From Agilicoccus flavus (GTDB lineage Bacteria > Actinomycetota > Actinomycetes > Actinomycetales > Dermatophilaceae): a DNA stretch of 64,000 bases. A model generated the notes under the pieces. The model made no database searches. It saw nothing but the letters and a program-made list of their open reading frames with translations, and was not told where the DNA came from. The position numbers and the translations under genes were made by a program. The stretch is from positions 62,001 through 126,000 of the forward strand of contig NZ_JACYXE010000004.1 of the NCBI RefSeq assembly GCF_014857905.1. The letters run 5' to 3'. Positions within the stretch are counted from its first letter, which is position 1. Each line of letters starts with the position of its first letter. This document shows, piece by piece, positions 25,456 to 34,142 of this stretch.

Positions 25456-25772
25456 TCAGCGCCGGCGCCGCGGGTCGACGAGTGCGGCCGGGACGACCGT
25501 GACGCGGAAGGGGGCGTCCAGGGCGAGCGCTTCCTCTCCGGTGGCGGTGCCGACCCGGACGTCGGCGTCGCCGTCGAGGTCCCAGGCGGTGATCGACGCG
25601 GAGGCGGGGTCGACACCGGGGTCGATCACCCAGGAGGAGGGGCATCCGGCGGCCTCGTAGCGGGCCCGCTTGAGTTCGAGGTCGATCAGGCGGGGTGCTG
25701 GGGGTTGCCGTCATCGGGCGTCGCGTCGAGGTCCTCGACGGTCCACGTGTGTCGGATCGGAAGCGTCGTCAT
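25456..25772 (-). pseudogene. Uma2-type endonuclease remnant with internal deletion
   Basis: Reading the reverse strand from ATG 25772 gives MTTLPIRHTWTVEDLDATPDDGN, a typical Uma2 (DUF820) N-terminus. It then hits a stop almost at once. In another frame the C-terminal part follows: LIDLELKRARYEAAGCPSSWVIDP, ITAWDLDGDADVRVGTATGEEALALDAPF and a stop at 25456. The central roughly 100 residues with the PD-(D/E)XK-like core are missing, with the junction near 25690. Adjacent to the frameshifted CoA-transferase, it marks a decaying segment within the nucleotide-sugar locus. Confidence 0.75.
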
Positions 25773-25825
25773 GGCGCTCATCGTCTCGTCACCGGGGTCT
25801 CGGGTCCAGGGTCATCCCCGCATGC

Positions 25826-26914
25826 TCAGCGAGCGCGGTCGAGCAGGACCTGCGCGACGCGCTCGGCGGTGTGGCCGTCGCCGTAGGGTGTGCCGCGCGG
25901 CGCGATGGGCGCCTCGCGGACGGCGACGTCGGCCAGGCGCGTCAGGTCGTCGTCGAGGACGTTCCAGCCGCCCGCGAGGGTCTCGACCCACTCGGTCTCG
26001 GGCCGGATCGTCGTGCACGGGGTGCCCAGGAGGAAGGCCTCCTTCTGCAGGCCGCCGGAGTCGGTGACCACGCCTGCGGCCCCCATGACGGCGCGCACCA
26101 TCTGCGGGTAGGCCAGCGGGGAGGTGCTGTACAGCGACCCGCCGACGAGGTCGAGGCCGTGCTCGGCCGCCTTCGCGACGAGGCGCGGGTGGGCGAGCAG
26201 GACGACGGGCGCCGGCGCCGCGCGCAGCGCGTCGAGGATCGCGCCGAGCCGGTCGCGCGTGTCGGTGTTGTCGGGGCGGTGGATCGTCGCCAGGAGGAAC
26301 GGCTGCCCGAGGTCGAGGCCGTCGCCGAACCCGGTGACGTCGAGCGCGTCCGCGAGGGGTGTGTCGGCGACCTTGTCCCGCACGAGGTGGCAGACGTCGG
26401 TCATCACGTCGCCGACCATGACGCTGCGCTCCGCGAGCCCCTCGGTGGTGAGGTGCCGCATCGCCTCGTCGGTGGGCGCGAGGAGCAGGTCGGCGGCGTG
26501 GTCGGTGAGGACGCGGTTGTGCTCCTCGGGCATCCGCCGGTTGAAGCTGCGCAGGCCGGCCTCGAGGTGGGCGACAGGCAGGTGCATCTTCACGGCCGAG
26601 ACCGCCGCCGCGAGCGTCGAGTTCGTGTCGCCGTAGACGAGCACCCAGTCGGGGAGGTGCTCGGACAGGACGGGGTCGAGGCCCGTGAGCATCGCGCCGG
26701 TCTGGACCCCGTGGCTGCCCGAGCCGACCCCGAGATGCACGTCGGGCGCGGGGATCGCGAGGTCCTCGAAGAAGACGTCGCTCATCTTCGCGTCGTAGTG
26801 CTGCCCGGTGTGGACGATGACGTGCTCGACCCGGCCGGTCCGGGCCAGCGCCTGCGCGACCGGGGCCAGCTTGACGAACTGGGGGCGGGCACCGACGACA
26901 CTCAGGACCTTCAC
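25826..26914 (-). CDS. wecB: UDP-N-acetylglucosamine 2-epimerase (non-hydrolysing)
   Basis: A 362-aa enzyme interconverting UDP-GlcNAc and UDP-ManNAc (or the 3-acetamido uronate equivalents, as in WbpI). Motifs in order: VVGARPQFVKLAP, HTGQHYDAKMSDVFF, VYGDTNSTLAAA, HLEAGLRSFNRRMPEEHNR, TIHRPDNTD, VTDSGGLQKEAFLLG and RPETEWVET. The GTG start at 26914 has GGAAGG 8 nt upstream; the frame upstream of it is not conserved. It is transcribed divergently from the aminotransferase across 213 bp. Confidence 0.92.
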   Translation of the reverse strand: MKVLSVVGARPQFVKLAPVAQALARTGRVEHVIVHTGQHYDAKMSDVFFEDLAIPAPDVHLGVGSGSHGVQTGAMLTGLDPVLSEHLPDWVLVYGDTNSTLAAAVSAVKMHLPVAHLEAGLRSFNRRMPEEHNRVLTDHAADLLLAPTDEAMRHLTTEGLAERSVMVGDVMTDVCHLVRDKVADTPLADALDVTGFGDGLDLGQPFLLATIHRPDNTDTRDRLGAILDALRAAPAPVVLLAHPRLVAKAAEHGLDLVGGSLYSTSPLAYPQMVRAVMGAAGVVTDSGGLQKEAFLLGTPCTTIRPETEWVETLAGGWNVLDDDLTRLADVAVREAPIAPRGTPYGDGHTAERVAQVLLDRAR

Positions 26915-27127
26915 GGGGTCTGCCTTCCTGCAGAGGGTGGCGCGATAGTCTGCACCGAGGTGGGACGCCGCCATTCTCGCTCATCACGGGCCCTGCTGCG
27001 GGCCCCGGCGGGCGGGAGGGCAGCGGTCACGCCGGCGCGGGCCGGCGGGTGGTCCGCGCCAGCCGCGTCACCGGCCGCCGAGCACGACCGAGAACGAACA
27101 CGCCGTCCACGAAGGGGCACCAACGTC

Positions 27128-28216
27128 ATGACCGACTTCATCCCACCGGCCAAGCCGCTCATCGGTGAGGAGGAGCGCGCCGCCGTCGACCGCGTGATGC
27201 GCAGCGGGATGCTGGCACAGGGTCCCGAGGTCAAGGCGTTCGAGGAGGAGTTCTCGGCGCACTTCGGCCTGGGCCGCCCCTGCGTCGCGGTCAACTCGGG
27301 CACCTCCGGGCAGCATCTGGGCCTCCTGAGCAGTGGCATCGGTCCGGGCATGGAGGTGATCGTGCCCTCCTTCACCTTCGCCGCGACCGCCAACTCGGTC
27401 GCCCTGACCGGCGCCACGCCCGTCTTCGCCGACATCGACCCCGCGACCTTCTGCCTCGACCCGGCCAGCGTGGAGGCCTCGATCACCGAGCGGACCGCGG
27501 GCATCATGCCGGTCCACCTGTACGGGCACCCGGCGGCGATGGACGAGCTGCGGCGGATCGCCGACGCCCACGGCCTCCAGCTCTTCGAGGACGCGGCGCA
27601 GGCCCACGGTGCGTCGCTGCACGGCACCCCGGTCGGCGCGTTCGGCACCTTCGGCATGTTCAGCCTCTACCCGACGAAGAACATGACCTCGGGCGAGGGC
27701 GGCATGGTCAGCTGCGCCACCGACGAGGTCGAGCGCCTCATGCGCCTCTACCGCAACCAGGGCATGGAGCGGCAGTACCACAACGAGGTCGTGGGCTTCA
27801 ACAACCGCATGACCGACATCCACGCCGCGATCGGGCGCGAGCAGCTCAAGAAGGTCGACGCGTGGACGGCCACCCGGCAGCGGAACGCCGCCTACCTGTC
27901 CACGAACCTGGCCGGCGTCACCACGCCGCCGGTCGCCGACGGCGCGGTGCACGTCTACCACCAGTACACGGTGCGGGTGGCCGACGACCGCGACGGCTTC
28001 GCGAAGGCCCTCAAGGACGAGTACAACGTCGGGTCGGGCATGTTCTACCCGGTGCCCAACCACCGCCTCACGCCGTTCATGGCCGCCGTCGAGCTCCCCG
28101 AGACCGAGCGGGCCGCCGCCGAGTGCCTGTCGCTGCCCGTCCACCCCTCCCTGAGCCAGGGCGACCTCGAGCGCATCGTCGAGGCCGTCGGGGCGCTCGC
28201 GAAGGCGGGTGCCTGA
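27128..28216 (+). CDS. DegT/DnrJ/EryC1-type sugar aminotransferase (WbpE-like)
   Basis: A 362-aa PLP enzyme that aminates a keto-sugar nucleotide, most likely UDP-3-keto-GlcNAc-uronate given its neighbours. The PLP lysine is Lys184 in SLYPTKNMTSGEGGM; other landmarks are AVNSGTSGQHLGLL, VIVPSFTFAATANSV, MPVHLYGHPAAMDEL, FEDAAQAHGA and FNNRMTDIHAAIGREQL. It precedes the Gfo/Idh oxidoreductase by 1 nt. The oxidoreductase-plus-aminotransferase pair is the WbpB-WbpE signature of 2,3-diamino-2,3-dideoxy-uronic acid synthesis. Confidence 0.9.
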   Translation: MTDFIPPAKPLIGEEERAAVDRVMRSGMLAQGPEVKAFEEEFSAHFGLGRPCVAVNSGTSGQHLGLLSSGIGPGMEVIVPSFTFAATANSVALTGATPVFADIDPATFCLDPASVEASITERTAGIMPVHLYGHPAAMDELRRIADAHGLQLFEDAAQAHGASLHGTPVGAFGTFGMFSLYPTKNMTSGEGGMVSCATDEVERLMRLYRNQGMERQYHNEVVGFNNRMTDIHAAIGREQLKKVDAWTATRQRNAAYLSTNLAGVTTPPVADGAVHVYHQYTVRVADDRDGFAKALKDEYNVGSGMFYPVPNHRLTPFMAAVELPETERAAAECLSLPVHPSLSQGDLERIVEAVGALAKAGA

Positions 28217-28217
28217 G

Positions 28218-29207
28218 ATGGCGAACCTGCGCGCCGGGCTCATCGGCCTCGGCATGATGGGCCGCAACCACGGGCGGGTGCTCGCCGGGCTCGACGGGGT
28301 CGACCTCGTCGCGGTCGCCGACGCGAGCGGTCAGGACCCGCACGGCGTCGCCAAGGGGCGCCCGCTGTTGAGCAGCGTCGAGGAGCTCATCGAGGCCCGC
28401 ATCGACTACGCCATGGTCGCCGTGCCGACCGTGTACCACGAGCCGGTGGCCACCGCTCTCGCGGCCGCGGGCGTCCACGCGATGATCGAGAAGCCGCTCG
28501 CGCAGGACACGCCGGCCGCCCAGAGGATCGCGAAGGCCTTCGCCGACGCCGGTCTCGTGGGCGCGGTCGGGCACATCGAGCGCTACAACCCGGCGCTGCA
28601 GCAGGCCCGGGCCCGCCTCGAGAACGGCGACCTCGGCGACGTCTACCAGATCGTCACGCGCCGCCAGGGCCCGTTCCCGGCGCGCATCGCCGACGTCGGC
28701 GTCGTCAAGGACCTCGCGACCCACGACATCGACCTCACGAGCTGGGTGCGCCAGCAGCCGTACGCGTCGGTCGCCGCCGGCACCGCCCACCGCAGCGGGC
28801 GGGAGTTCGAGGACCTCGTGTCGATCACCGGGCGTCTCGCCGACGGCACCGTGACGAACCACCTCGTGAACTGGCTGTCGCCGTTCAAGGAGCGCGTCAC
28901 CGTCATCACTGGCCAGAAGGGCGCCTTCGTCGCCGACACCCTGACGGCCGACCTCACGTTCCACGCCAACGGGTCCGTCGAGACGACCTGGAGCGACATC
29001 GCGAACTTCCGCGGGGTCTCGGAGGGCGACGTCGTGCGGTACGCCATCCCCAAGCGCGAGCCACTCCTCGTGGAGCACGAGAACTTCCGCGACGCCGTGC
29101 TGGGCCTCGAGGCCGACATCGTCACGCTCGAGCAGGGCCTGGCGACCGTCCGCGTCGCCGAGGCGGCGATCGAGTCCTCCCGGACCGGGACGACGATCAC
29201 GTTCTGA
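28218..29207 (+). CDS. Gfo/Idh/MocA oxidoreductase (WbpB-like)
   Basis: A 329-aa NAD(P)-dependent oxidoreductase. The N-terminal Rossmann loop is AGLIGLGMMGRNHGRVLAG; the EKP motif is in MIEKPLAQD (about residue 95), and the substrate-domain motif is VGHIERYNPAL, then KDLATHDIDL with the catalytic His/Asp. It probably oxidises C3 of a UDP-HexNAc uronate, producing the keto-sugar for the preceding aminotransferase (inference from the WbpB precedent and gene order). ATG 28218 begins 1 nt after the aminotransferase stop. A hairpin follows. Confidence 0.88.
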   Translation: MANLRAGLIGLGMMGRNHGRVLAGLDGVDLVAVADASGQDPHGVAKGRPLLSSVEELIEARIDYAMVAVPTVYHEPVATALAAAGVHAMIEKPLAQDTPAAQRIAKAFADAGLVGAVGHIERYNPALQQARARLENGDLGDVYQIVTRRQGPFPARIADVGVVKDLATHDIDLTSWVRQQPYASVAAGTAHRSGREFEDLVSITGRLADGTVTNHLVNWLSPFKERVTVITGQKGAFVADTLTADLTFHANGSVETTWSDIANFRGVSEGDVVRYAIPKREPLLVEHENFRDAVLGLEADIVTLEQGLATVRVAEAAIESSRTGTTITF

Positions 29208-29230
29208 CCCGCCGCCGCGACGCACCCCGG

Positions 29231-29260
29231 ACGCCCCGACCTCGCGTGAGGTCGGGGCGT
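29231..29260 (+). terminator. Hairpin after the oxidoreductase
   Basis: A 13-bp perfect stem (29231-29243 with 29248-29260) and a GCGT loop, 23 nt after the stop, without a U-tract. Confidence 0.8.
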
Positions 29261-29357
29261 TCGCGCGCTGGGGTCCGGGGGCACCGCGGCATCGCGTGGC
29301 CCCGCGGCTTTCGCCCGGGACGTCAAGGACGTCCGGTGCGTGCCGATGGGAAGTTCC

Positions 29358-31436
29358 GTGAGAGCCGCAGCCGTCGCCCGCCCGTCCCTGCTCCGCTCGT
29401 CCGCGTGGGTCGCCGCGTTCGGCGCGGCGGGCCTCGTGCTCGCTCCGGCGGTCGCGCCCACGGCGCAGGCCGCCTCGATCTCGGTGAACGAGGTGACCGC
29501 CCGGCCCGCCTCCGGCCTGGTCACCATCGCCGGACGCGGTTACGGCCACGGCCGCGGCATGAGCCAGTGGGGCGCGTACGGCGCTGCCACGAAGGGACTG
29601 TCGTGGCGGCAGATCCTCGACTTCTACTACCCGGGCACGTTCCGGTTCGCGAGCGCGGACTCGACCATCAAGGTGTGGATCACCGCCGACGCCGACCAGA
29701 ACACGACCGTGCTGCCGGCTCCCGGGCTGAGCGCCACCGTGGGCGCCACGCGCCGCGTGCTGCCGAGCGGCCCGGGCTACACGGCCTGGCGGGCGCTCCC
29801 CTCCGGCGGCGGCCTGGCGCTGCAGTACCGGGACGCGGCGGGGGCGTGGAAGCCGTACTCCGTCCCGGTCGGCACCGACCTGGGTTTCGCGACGTCCGCC
29901 GGGACCGTGCGCCTCGTCCACGGCGCGAGCAGCGTTCAGGAGCTGCGCGGCTCGGTCCACTCCGTCCTCGACGCCGGGCGCGTGCGCACGGTGCTGTGGT
30001 CGGGCATGGAGTCGTACCTGCGCAGCGTCGTCCCGAACGAGATGCCCTCCTCGTGGCACCAGCAGGCCCTCGCTGCGCAGTCGGTCGCGGCCCGCACCTA
30101 CGCCTCCAGCTATCGCGCGACCCAGCGGGCCCGTGGCGCCACGTACGACATCTGCGACACGACGGCCTGCCAGGTCTTCAAAGGTGTCGCGCGGTACTCG
30201 GGGTCGGGGGCGCGGACCGCCCTCGAGAGCGACCGGGCCACCCGGGCGATCGCCCTCACCGCCGGCACCGTCATGCGCACGAAGAACTCGCCGACCGCGA
30301 GCCACGTCTTCGCGGAGTTCTCGGCGAGCAACGGCGGCCGCACGAGCGCCGGCGGCCCGTTCTACCAGGTGGCCAAGGCCGACCCGTACGACGGCGTCAT
30401 CCCCAACACCTCGACCTCGTGGAGCGCCACGGCCCGGACGGCGACGCTCGAGCGGGTGCTCGGCGTCGGCAGCCTGCGGTCCCTCACGGTGACGAAGCGC
30501 GACGGGAACGGCCCCCTCGGCGGCCGCGTCCTCGGTCTGCGGGTCGCCGGCTCGAGCGGCACCCGGGACATCACCGGCGCCAAGCTGCGCTCGGCCCTCG
30601 GGTTGAAGTCGGACTGGTTCGCCCTGTCGGCCGCGGCGCCGAGCACGACGACCCCGGCGCCCACGCCGACTCCCGCGCCGGTGCCGACCGCGCGCCCCGC
30701 CGGCGGCCCGGCCCTCGACCTCGCCGGCGACGGGGTGCCCGACGTCATCACGCTCGACGTCACCGGTCGCCTGTGGACCCGCCCGGGCAGCGGCGCCGGC
30801 AGCACCGTCCTGTTCGGGGGATGGCGCGGTCTGCAGCTCCTCACCCCGGGGCAGTGGGACGGCCGCGGCGGCCAGGACCTGCTCTCGGTCGACACGCGCG
30901 GGCGCATCCGCCTGCACGCCGGAGACGGGGCCGGCCGCTTCGGTTCGGCCCGCGTCGTGGGCACCGGCTTCGCGGCCCACCGCTCCCTGAGCAGCGCGGG
31001 CGACCTCGACGGCGACGGCCGCGGCGACCTCGTCGGCCTGCGCGGCGGCACGCTCGTGCGCGTCCCGGGCCGGGCCGAGGGAGCCCTCGGCGCGCCCGTC
31101 GTCGCCGGCACGCGCTGGAACGTCGCCCTCGTGCGCGGCGTCGGTGACGTCACCGGCGACGGCCGCGCGGACCTCGTCGCCGTGACGAGGACCGGTCGGC
31201 TCAACGTCTACCCCGGCACCGGACGCGGCACCGTGACCGGCCCGATCGCGCTCGGCGGCGGCTGGGGCGCGATGCGCGACGTCTGGGGGACCGGCGACGC
31301 GACGGGCGACGGTCACGCCGACCTCGCCGCGGTCGACCGGGCCGGACGCGTCACGGTCTACGCCGGCACCGGCGCCGGCGGCTTCGTGCGAGCCGGGGCC
31401 TCCGCCGCCGGCGCCGCGGTGCGCGGCGGCCACTGA
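29358..31436 (+). CDS. Secreted SpoIID/LytB domain protein with FG-GAP repeats
   Basis: A 692-aa exported protein. GTG 29358 is preferred over ATG 29346 because GGGAAG sits 4 nt upstream. It has a signal peptide with a basic start and cleavage after AQA (about residue 38). A SpoIID core follows: GRGYGHGRGMSQWGAYGAA, LWSGMESYLRSVVPNEMPSSW and ALAAQSVAARTYA, the last carrying the proposed catalytic Glu of SpoIID lytic transglycosylases. A Thr/Pro linker (TTTPAPTPTPAPVP) leads to about 220 residues of VCBS/FG-GAP-like repeats (DLDGDGRGDLVGL, DVTGDGRADLVAV, DATGDGHADLAAV), which usually bind Ca2+. The likely role is in cell-wall remodelling or adhesion. Confidence 0.88.
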   Translation: MRAAAVARPSLLRSSAWVAAFGAAGLVLAPAVAPTAQAASISVNEVTARPASGLVTIAGRGYGHGRGMSQWGAYGAATKGLSWRQILDFYYPGTFRFASADSTIKVWITADADQNTTVLPAPGLSATVGATRRVLPSGPGYTAWRALPSGGGLALQYRDAAGAWKPYSVPVGTDLGFATSAGTVRLVHGASSVQELRGSVHSVLDAGRVRTVLWSGMESYLRSVVPNEMPSSWHQQALAAQSVAARTYASSYRATQRARGATYDICDTTACQVFKGVARYSGSGARTALESDRATRAIALTAGTVMRTKNSPTASHVFAEFSASNGGRTSAGGPFYQVAKADPYDGVIPNTSTSWSATARTATLERVLGVGSLRSLTVTKRDGNGPLGGRVLGLRVAGSSGTRDITGAKLRSALGLKSDWFALSAAAPSTTTPAPTPTPAPVPTARPAGGPALDLAGDGVPDVITLDVTGRLWTRPGSGAGSTVLFGGWRGLQLLTPGQWDGRGGQDLLSVDTRGRIRLHAGDGAGRFGSARVVGTGFAAHRSLSSAGDLDGDGRGDLVGLRGGTLVRVPGRAEGALGAPVVAGTRWNVALVRGVGDVTGDGRADLVAVTRTGRLNVYPGTGRGTVTGPIALGGGWGAMRDVWGTGDATGDGHADLAAVDRAGRVTVYAGTGAGGFVRAGASAAGAAVRGGH

Positions 31437-31489
31437 CGGCGACGGCCACCGCCGGTGGCTGCCGCGGACCCGAGGGCGGTGATTGCCGG

Positions 31490-31909
31490 TCAGCGGCGCG
31501 GTGGGCCGACCAGCTCCCGGGCGAGCGTCGCCACGCGGGCGGCGATGTCGTCCCGGATCAGCCGCATGCGTGCCTCGCCCTCGATGCCGCGGATCGACGG
31601 CTCGTCGGTGTCCCACACCTCGATCGGGGCGGTGCCGGGGTGCTCGATGACGGCCTCGGTGCCGAGCACGATCACCCGGTCGACGGAGTCGAGCAGCGCG
31701 GGGTCGATCGGCTTGGTGTGTTCGCCGTCCATGGACGCGCCGACCTCCTCGACCGCCGCGCGGGAGGCCTCGTTGAGCGAGCCGCCTGGCGCGGTGCCGC
31801 CGGAGTGGACGCTGATCGCCTCGCCGGCGACGTGACGCATGAGGGCGGCGGCCATCTGGGACTTGCCGCCGTTCTTGACGCAGACGAAGAGGACGGACGG
31901 GACGCTCAT
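31490..31909 (-). CDS. arsC: Arsenate reductase, low-MW phosphatase fold
   Basis: A 139-aa thiol-dependent arsenate reductase/LMW phosphatase-like protein. The catalytic loop is VLFVCVKNGGKSQMAAALM with Cys10. The position of the usual P-loop Arg is Lys16 (GGKS), a variant I associate with mycothiol/mycoredoxin-dependent actinobacterial ArsC. The C-terminal DTDEPSIRGIEG supplies the general-acid Asp region. The start ATG 31909 overlaps the acr3 stop (ATGA). It turns As(V) into As(III) for export by the adjacent pump. Confidence 0.88.
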   Translation of the reverse strand: MSVPSVLFVCVKNGGKSQMAAALMRHVAGEAISVHSGGTAPGGSLNEASRAAVEEVGASMDGEHTKPIDPALLDSVDRVIVLGTEAVIEHPGTAPIEVWDTDEPSIRGIEGEARMRLIRDDIAARVATLARELVGPPRR

Positions 31910-32988
31910 CGGGGCTCCGCTCGGTGATCGGGGTGGGGGAAGCTGCGACGCAGCCACAGGCTGACGTAGACCAGGCCGACGAGGACGGGGACCTCGATGA
32001 GCGGCCCGACGACCCCGGCGACGGCCTGCCCGGAGGTGGCGCCGAAGGTGGCGATGGCCACCGCGATGGCCAGCTCGAAGTTGTTGCCGGCGGCGGTGAA
32101 GGCGAGCGTCGTCGTGCGCTCGTACGTCATCCCCACGGCGCGACCGAGCAGGTGGCCGGCGCCCCACATGATGCCGAAGTAGGCCAGTAGCGGCAGCGCG
32201 ATGCGCACGACGTCGAGCGGGCGGCTCGTGATCTCCTCACCCTGGAGGGCGAAGAGCAGCACGATGGTGAACAGCAGACCGTAGAGGGCCCACGGGCCGA
32301 TCCTCGGCAGGAACCGGTTCTCGTATGCCTCGCGGCCCCAGCGCTTCTCGCCGATCGTGCGCGAGAGGTACCCGGCGAGCAACGGGATGCCGAGGAAGAC
32401 GATGACGCTCACCGCGATCTGCCCCATCGACACGTCCAGCGTGGCCTGCTCGAGCCCGAGCCAGGCGGGCAGCACGGACAGGTAGAACCAGCCCAGGACC
32501 GCGAACATGAACACCTGGAAGATCGAGTTGAGCGCGACGAGGACGGCCGCGGCCTCCCGGTCGCCGCACGCGAGGTCGTTCCAGATGATGACCATCGCGA
32601 TGCAGCGGGCCAGGCCCACGATGATGAGGCCGGTGCGGTATTCCGGCAGATCGGGCAGCAGGAGCCAGGCCAGGGCGAACATCAGCGCGGGGCCGACCAG
32701 CCAGTTGAGCACGAGGGAGCTCACGAGCATCCGCGCGTCGCCCGTGACGGTGCCGAGTCGGTCGTACCGCACCTTGGCCAGCGGCGGGTACATCATGACC
32801 AGCAGACCGATGGTGATGGGGAGCGAGACCCCCTGCAGCGCAACGGCGGCCAGTGCCTCGCCGAGGCCGGGGACTCCCCGACCGAGCAGCAACCCGGCGA
32901 CCATCGCGGCCCCGATCCACACGGGCAGGAACCGGTCGAGCGTCGATAGGCGCTGCGCGACGGGCGCGGATGTCGCGGTGCTGGTCAT
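31906..32988 (-). CDS. acr3: Arsenite efflux transporter, ACR3 family
   Basis: A 360-aa membrane protein with about ten TM helices that exports As(III). Landmarks are VMMYPPLAKVRYD, SSLVLNWLVGPALMFALAW and the essential-cysteine segment VGLARCIAMVIIWNDLACGD. Also present are LNSIFQVFMFAVLGWFYL and TAAGNNFELAIAVAIATFG near the C-terminus. It is the first gene of the acr3-arsC operon, divergent from arsR, with a TTGACA promoter embedded in the arsR operator. Confidence 0.95.
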   Translation of the reverse strand: MTSTATSAPVAQRLSTLDRFLPVWIGAAMVAGLLLGRGVPGLGEALAAVALQGVSLPITIGLLVMMYPPLAKVRYDRLGTVTGDARMLVSSLVLNWLVGPALMFALAWLLLPDLPEYRTGLIIVGLARCIAMVIIWNDLACGDREAAAVLVALNSIFQVFMFAVLGWFYLSVLPAWLGLEQATLDVSMGQIAVSVIVFLGIPLLAGYLSRTIGEKRWGREAYENRFLPRIGPWALYGLLFTIVLLFALQGEEITSRPLDVVRIALPLLAYFGIMWGAGHLLGRAVGMTYERTTTLAFTAAGNNFELAIAVAIATFGATSGQAVAGVVGPLIEVPVLVGLVYVSLWLRRSFPHPDHRAEPR

Positions 32989-33000
32989 CGAAAACCTCTC

Positions 33001-33050
33001 ATCGACGGTCGTCGATATGAATACTCGACCATGTATTGATGGGTGTCAAT
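33001..33050. promoter_or_regulatory. Divergent acr3/arsR promoters and ArsR operators
   Basis: For acr3 (reverse strand): TTGACA (33049-33044), 17-nt spacer, GAGTAT (33026-33021). For arsR: TTGATG (33036-33041), 18-nt spacer, TACGGT (33060-33065), then 6 nt to its ATG. The imperfect palindrome ATTGAT-GGGT-GTCAAT (33035-33050) overlaps both -35 elements and is the best ArsR site. A second inverted repeat, ATCGACG-GT-CGTCGAT (33001-33016), lies in the acr3 leader. Confidence 0.65.
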
Positions 33051-33071
33051 CAGTGCGCGTACGGTAGGGCG

Positions 33072-33482
33072 ATGACCACATCCGTCGCTCCTGCCGTCCG
33101 CTCGTCCGAACCCGCCACGGCGCCGCCGGTCGCGCCCGGGATCGACGACGGGTGCTGCGCCGCGTCCGACGACGCGCTCATGGATGCCGACCGCGCCGCC
33201 TGCCTCGCGGCGGTCTTCAAGGCGCTCTCCGACCCCACGCGGGTGCGTCTCGTCGGCTACCTCGCCTCGGCGCACGGCGGAACGGTGTGCGCCTGCCACC
33301 TGCCCGGCCGGCTCGGGATCAGCCAGCCGACGCAAAGCCACCACCTCAAGACGCTCGCCGGCGCCGGGATCGTCACCCGGGAGCAGCGCGGGCGGTGGGC
33401 CCACTACACCGTCGTGCCCGAGGCGCTCGACGTCGCGCGCGACTATCTCGGCACGTCCATCGGCTCCGCCCGCTGCTGCTGA
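33072..33482 (+). CDS. arsR: ArsR family arsenic-responsive repressor
   Basis: A 136-aa winged-helix regulator, divergent from acr3-arsC. The core is CLAAVFKALSDPTRVRLVGYLA, then GISQPTQSHHLKTLAGAGIVTREQRGRWAHYTVV. Cysteines are placed as in several As(III)-sensing types: CC near the N-terminus (DDGCCAASDD), VCACHL in the helix before the recognition helix, and a terminal CC (SARCC). Which pair or triplet senses As(III) cannot be decided from sequence alone. The ATG at 33072 has no Shine-Dalgarno sequence and a -10 6 nt upstream, hence probably leaderless. Confidence 0.93.
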   Translation: MTTSVAPAVRSSEPATAPPVAPGIDDGCCAASDDALMDADRAACLAAVFKALSDPTRVRLVGYLASAHGGTVCACHLPGRLGISQPTQSHHLKTLAGAGIVTREQRGRWAHYTVVPEALDVARDYLGTSIGSARCC

Positions 33483-33502
33483 GGGGCGCCCGGCCCCACG
33501 GA

Positions 33503-34141
33503 TCAGTGGAGGTCGACCGTCAGCGGCGCGCCCGTCTTCTCACGGACCTCGTCCTCGGTGACGCCCTCGGCCAGCTCGCGCAGGACGAAGCCGTCGGGGG
33601 TGACGTCGATGACCGCGATGTCGGTGATGATGCGCTGCACGACGGCCTTGCCCGTGAGGGGGAGGGTGCACTCGGCGAGCAACTTGTGGCCCCCGTCCTT
33701 GGCGACGTGGTCCATGAGGACGATGACCTTCTTGGCGCCGTGGACGAGGTCCATGGCCCCGCCCATCCCCTTGACCATCTTGCCGGGGATCATCCAGTTC
33801 GCGATGTCGCCGTGGGCGCTGACCTGCATCGCGCCGAGAATGGCGGCGTCGACCTTGCCGGACCGGATCATCCCGAAACTCGTGGCGGAATCGAAGAAGC
33901 TCGCGCCGCGCCGGACGGTGACGGTCTCCTTGCCGGCGTTGATGAGGTCGGGATCCTCCTGCCCCTCGACCGGGTAGGCGCCCGTGCCGAGGATGCCGTT
34001 CTCGGACTGCAGGACGAGCTCGACGTCGTCGGGCACGTAGTTCGGCACGAGGGTGGGCATACCGATCCCGAGGTTGACGTAGTCGCCGTCGGAGAGCTCG
34101 GCCGCGGCGCGCGCCGCCATCTGCTCACGGGTGAGGGCCAT
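33503..34141 (-). CDS. scoB: 3-oxoacid CoA-transferase subunit B
   Basis: The 212-aa beta subunit of succinyl-CoA (or acetate):3-ketoacid CoA-transferase. The catalytic glutamate lies in LQSENGILG (about residue 47), within [17 protein letters not shown] and [44 protein letters not shown] is also typical. It starts 1 nt after scoA ends, so the subunits are co-translated. It activates acetoacetate or related oxoacids in ketone/fatty-acid degradation. It ends 20 bp from the convergent arsR. Confidence 0.94.
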   Translation of the reverse strand: MALTREQMAARAAAELSDGDYVNLGIGMPTLVPNYVPDDVELVLQSENGILGTGAYPVEGQEDPDLINAGKETVTVRRGASFFDSATSFGMIRSGKVDAAILGAMQVSAHGDIANWMIPGKMVKGMGGAMDLVHGAKKVIVLMDHVAKDGGHKLLAECTLPLTGKAVVQRIITDIAVIDVTPDGFVLRELAEGVTEDEVREKTGAPLTVDLH

Positions 34142-34142
34142 G

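Noticed and set aside
25406-25660. 84-codon forward frame after the CoA-transferase
   Set aside because: It is antisense to the better supported Uma2 remnant and has no recognisable features.
29326-29335. Isolated GGACGTCC copies elsewhere (for example near 29328, 40588, 42637, 43247)
   Set aside because: An 8-bp GC-rich palindrome is expected a few times by chance in this window; none of these forms a spaced array.
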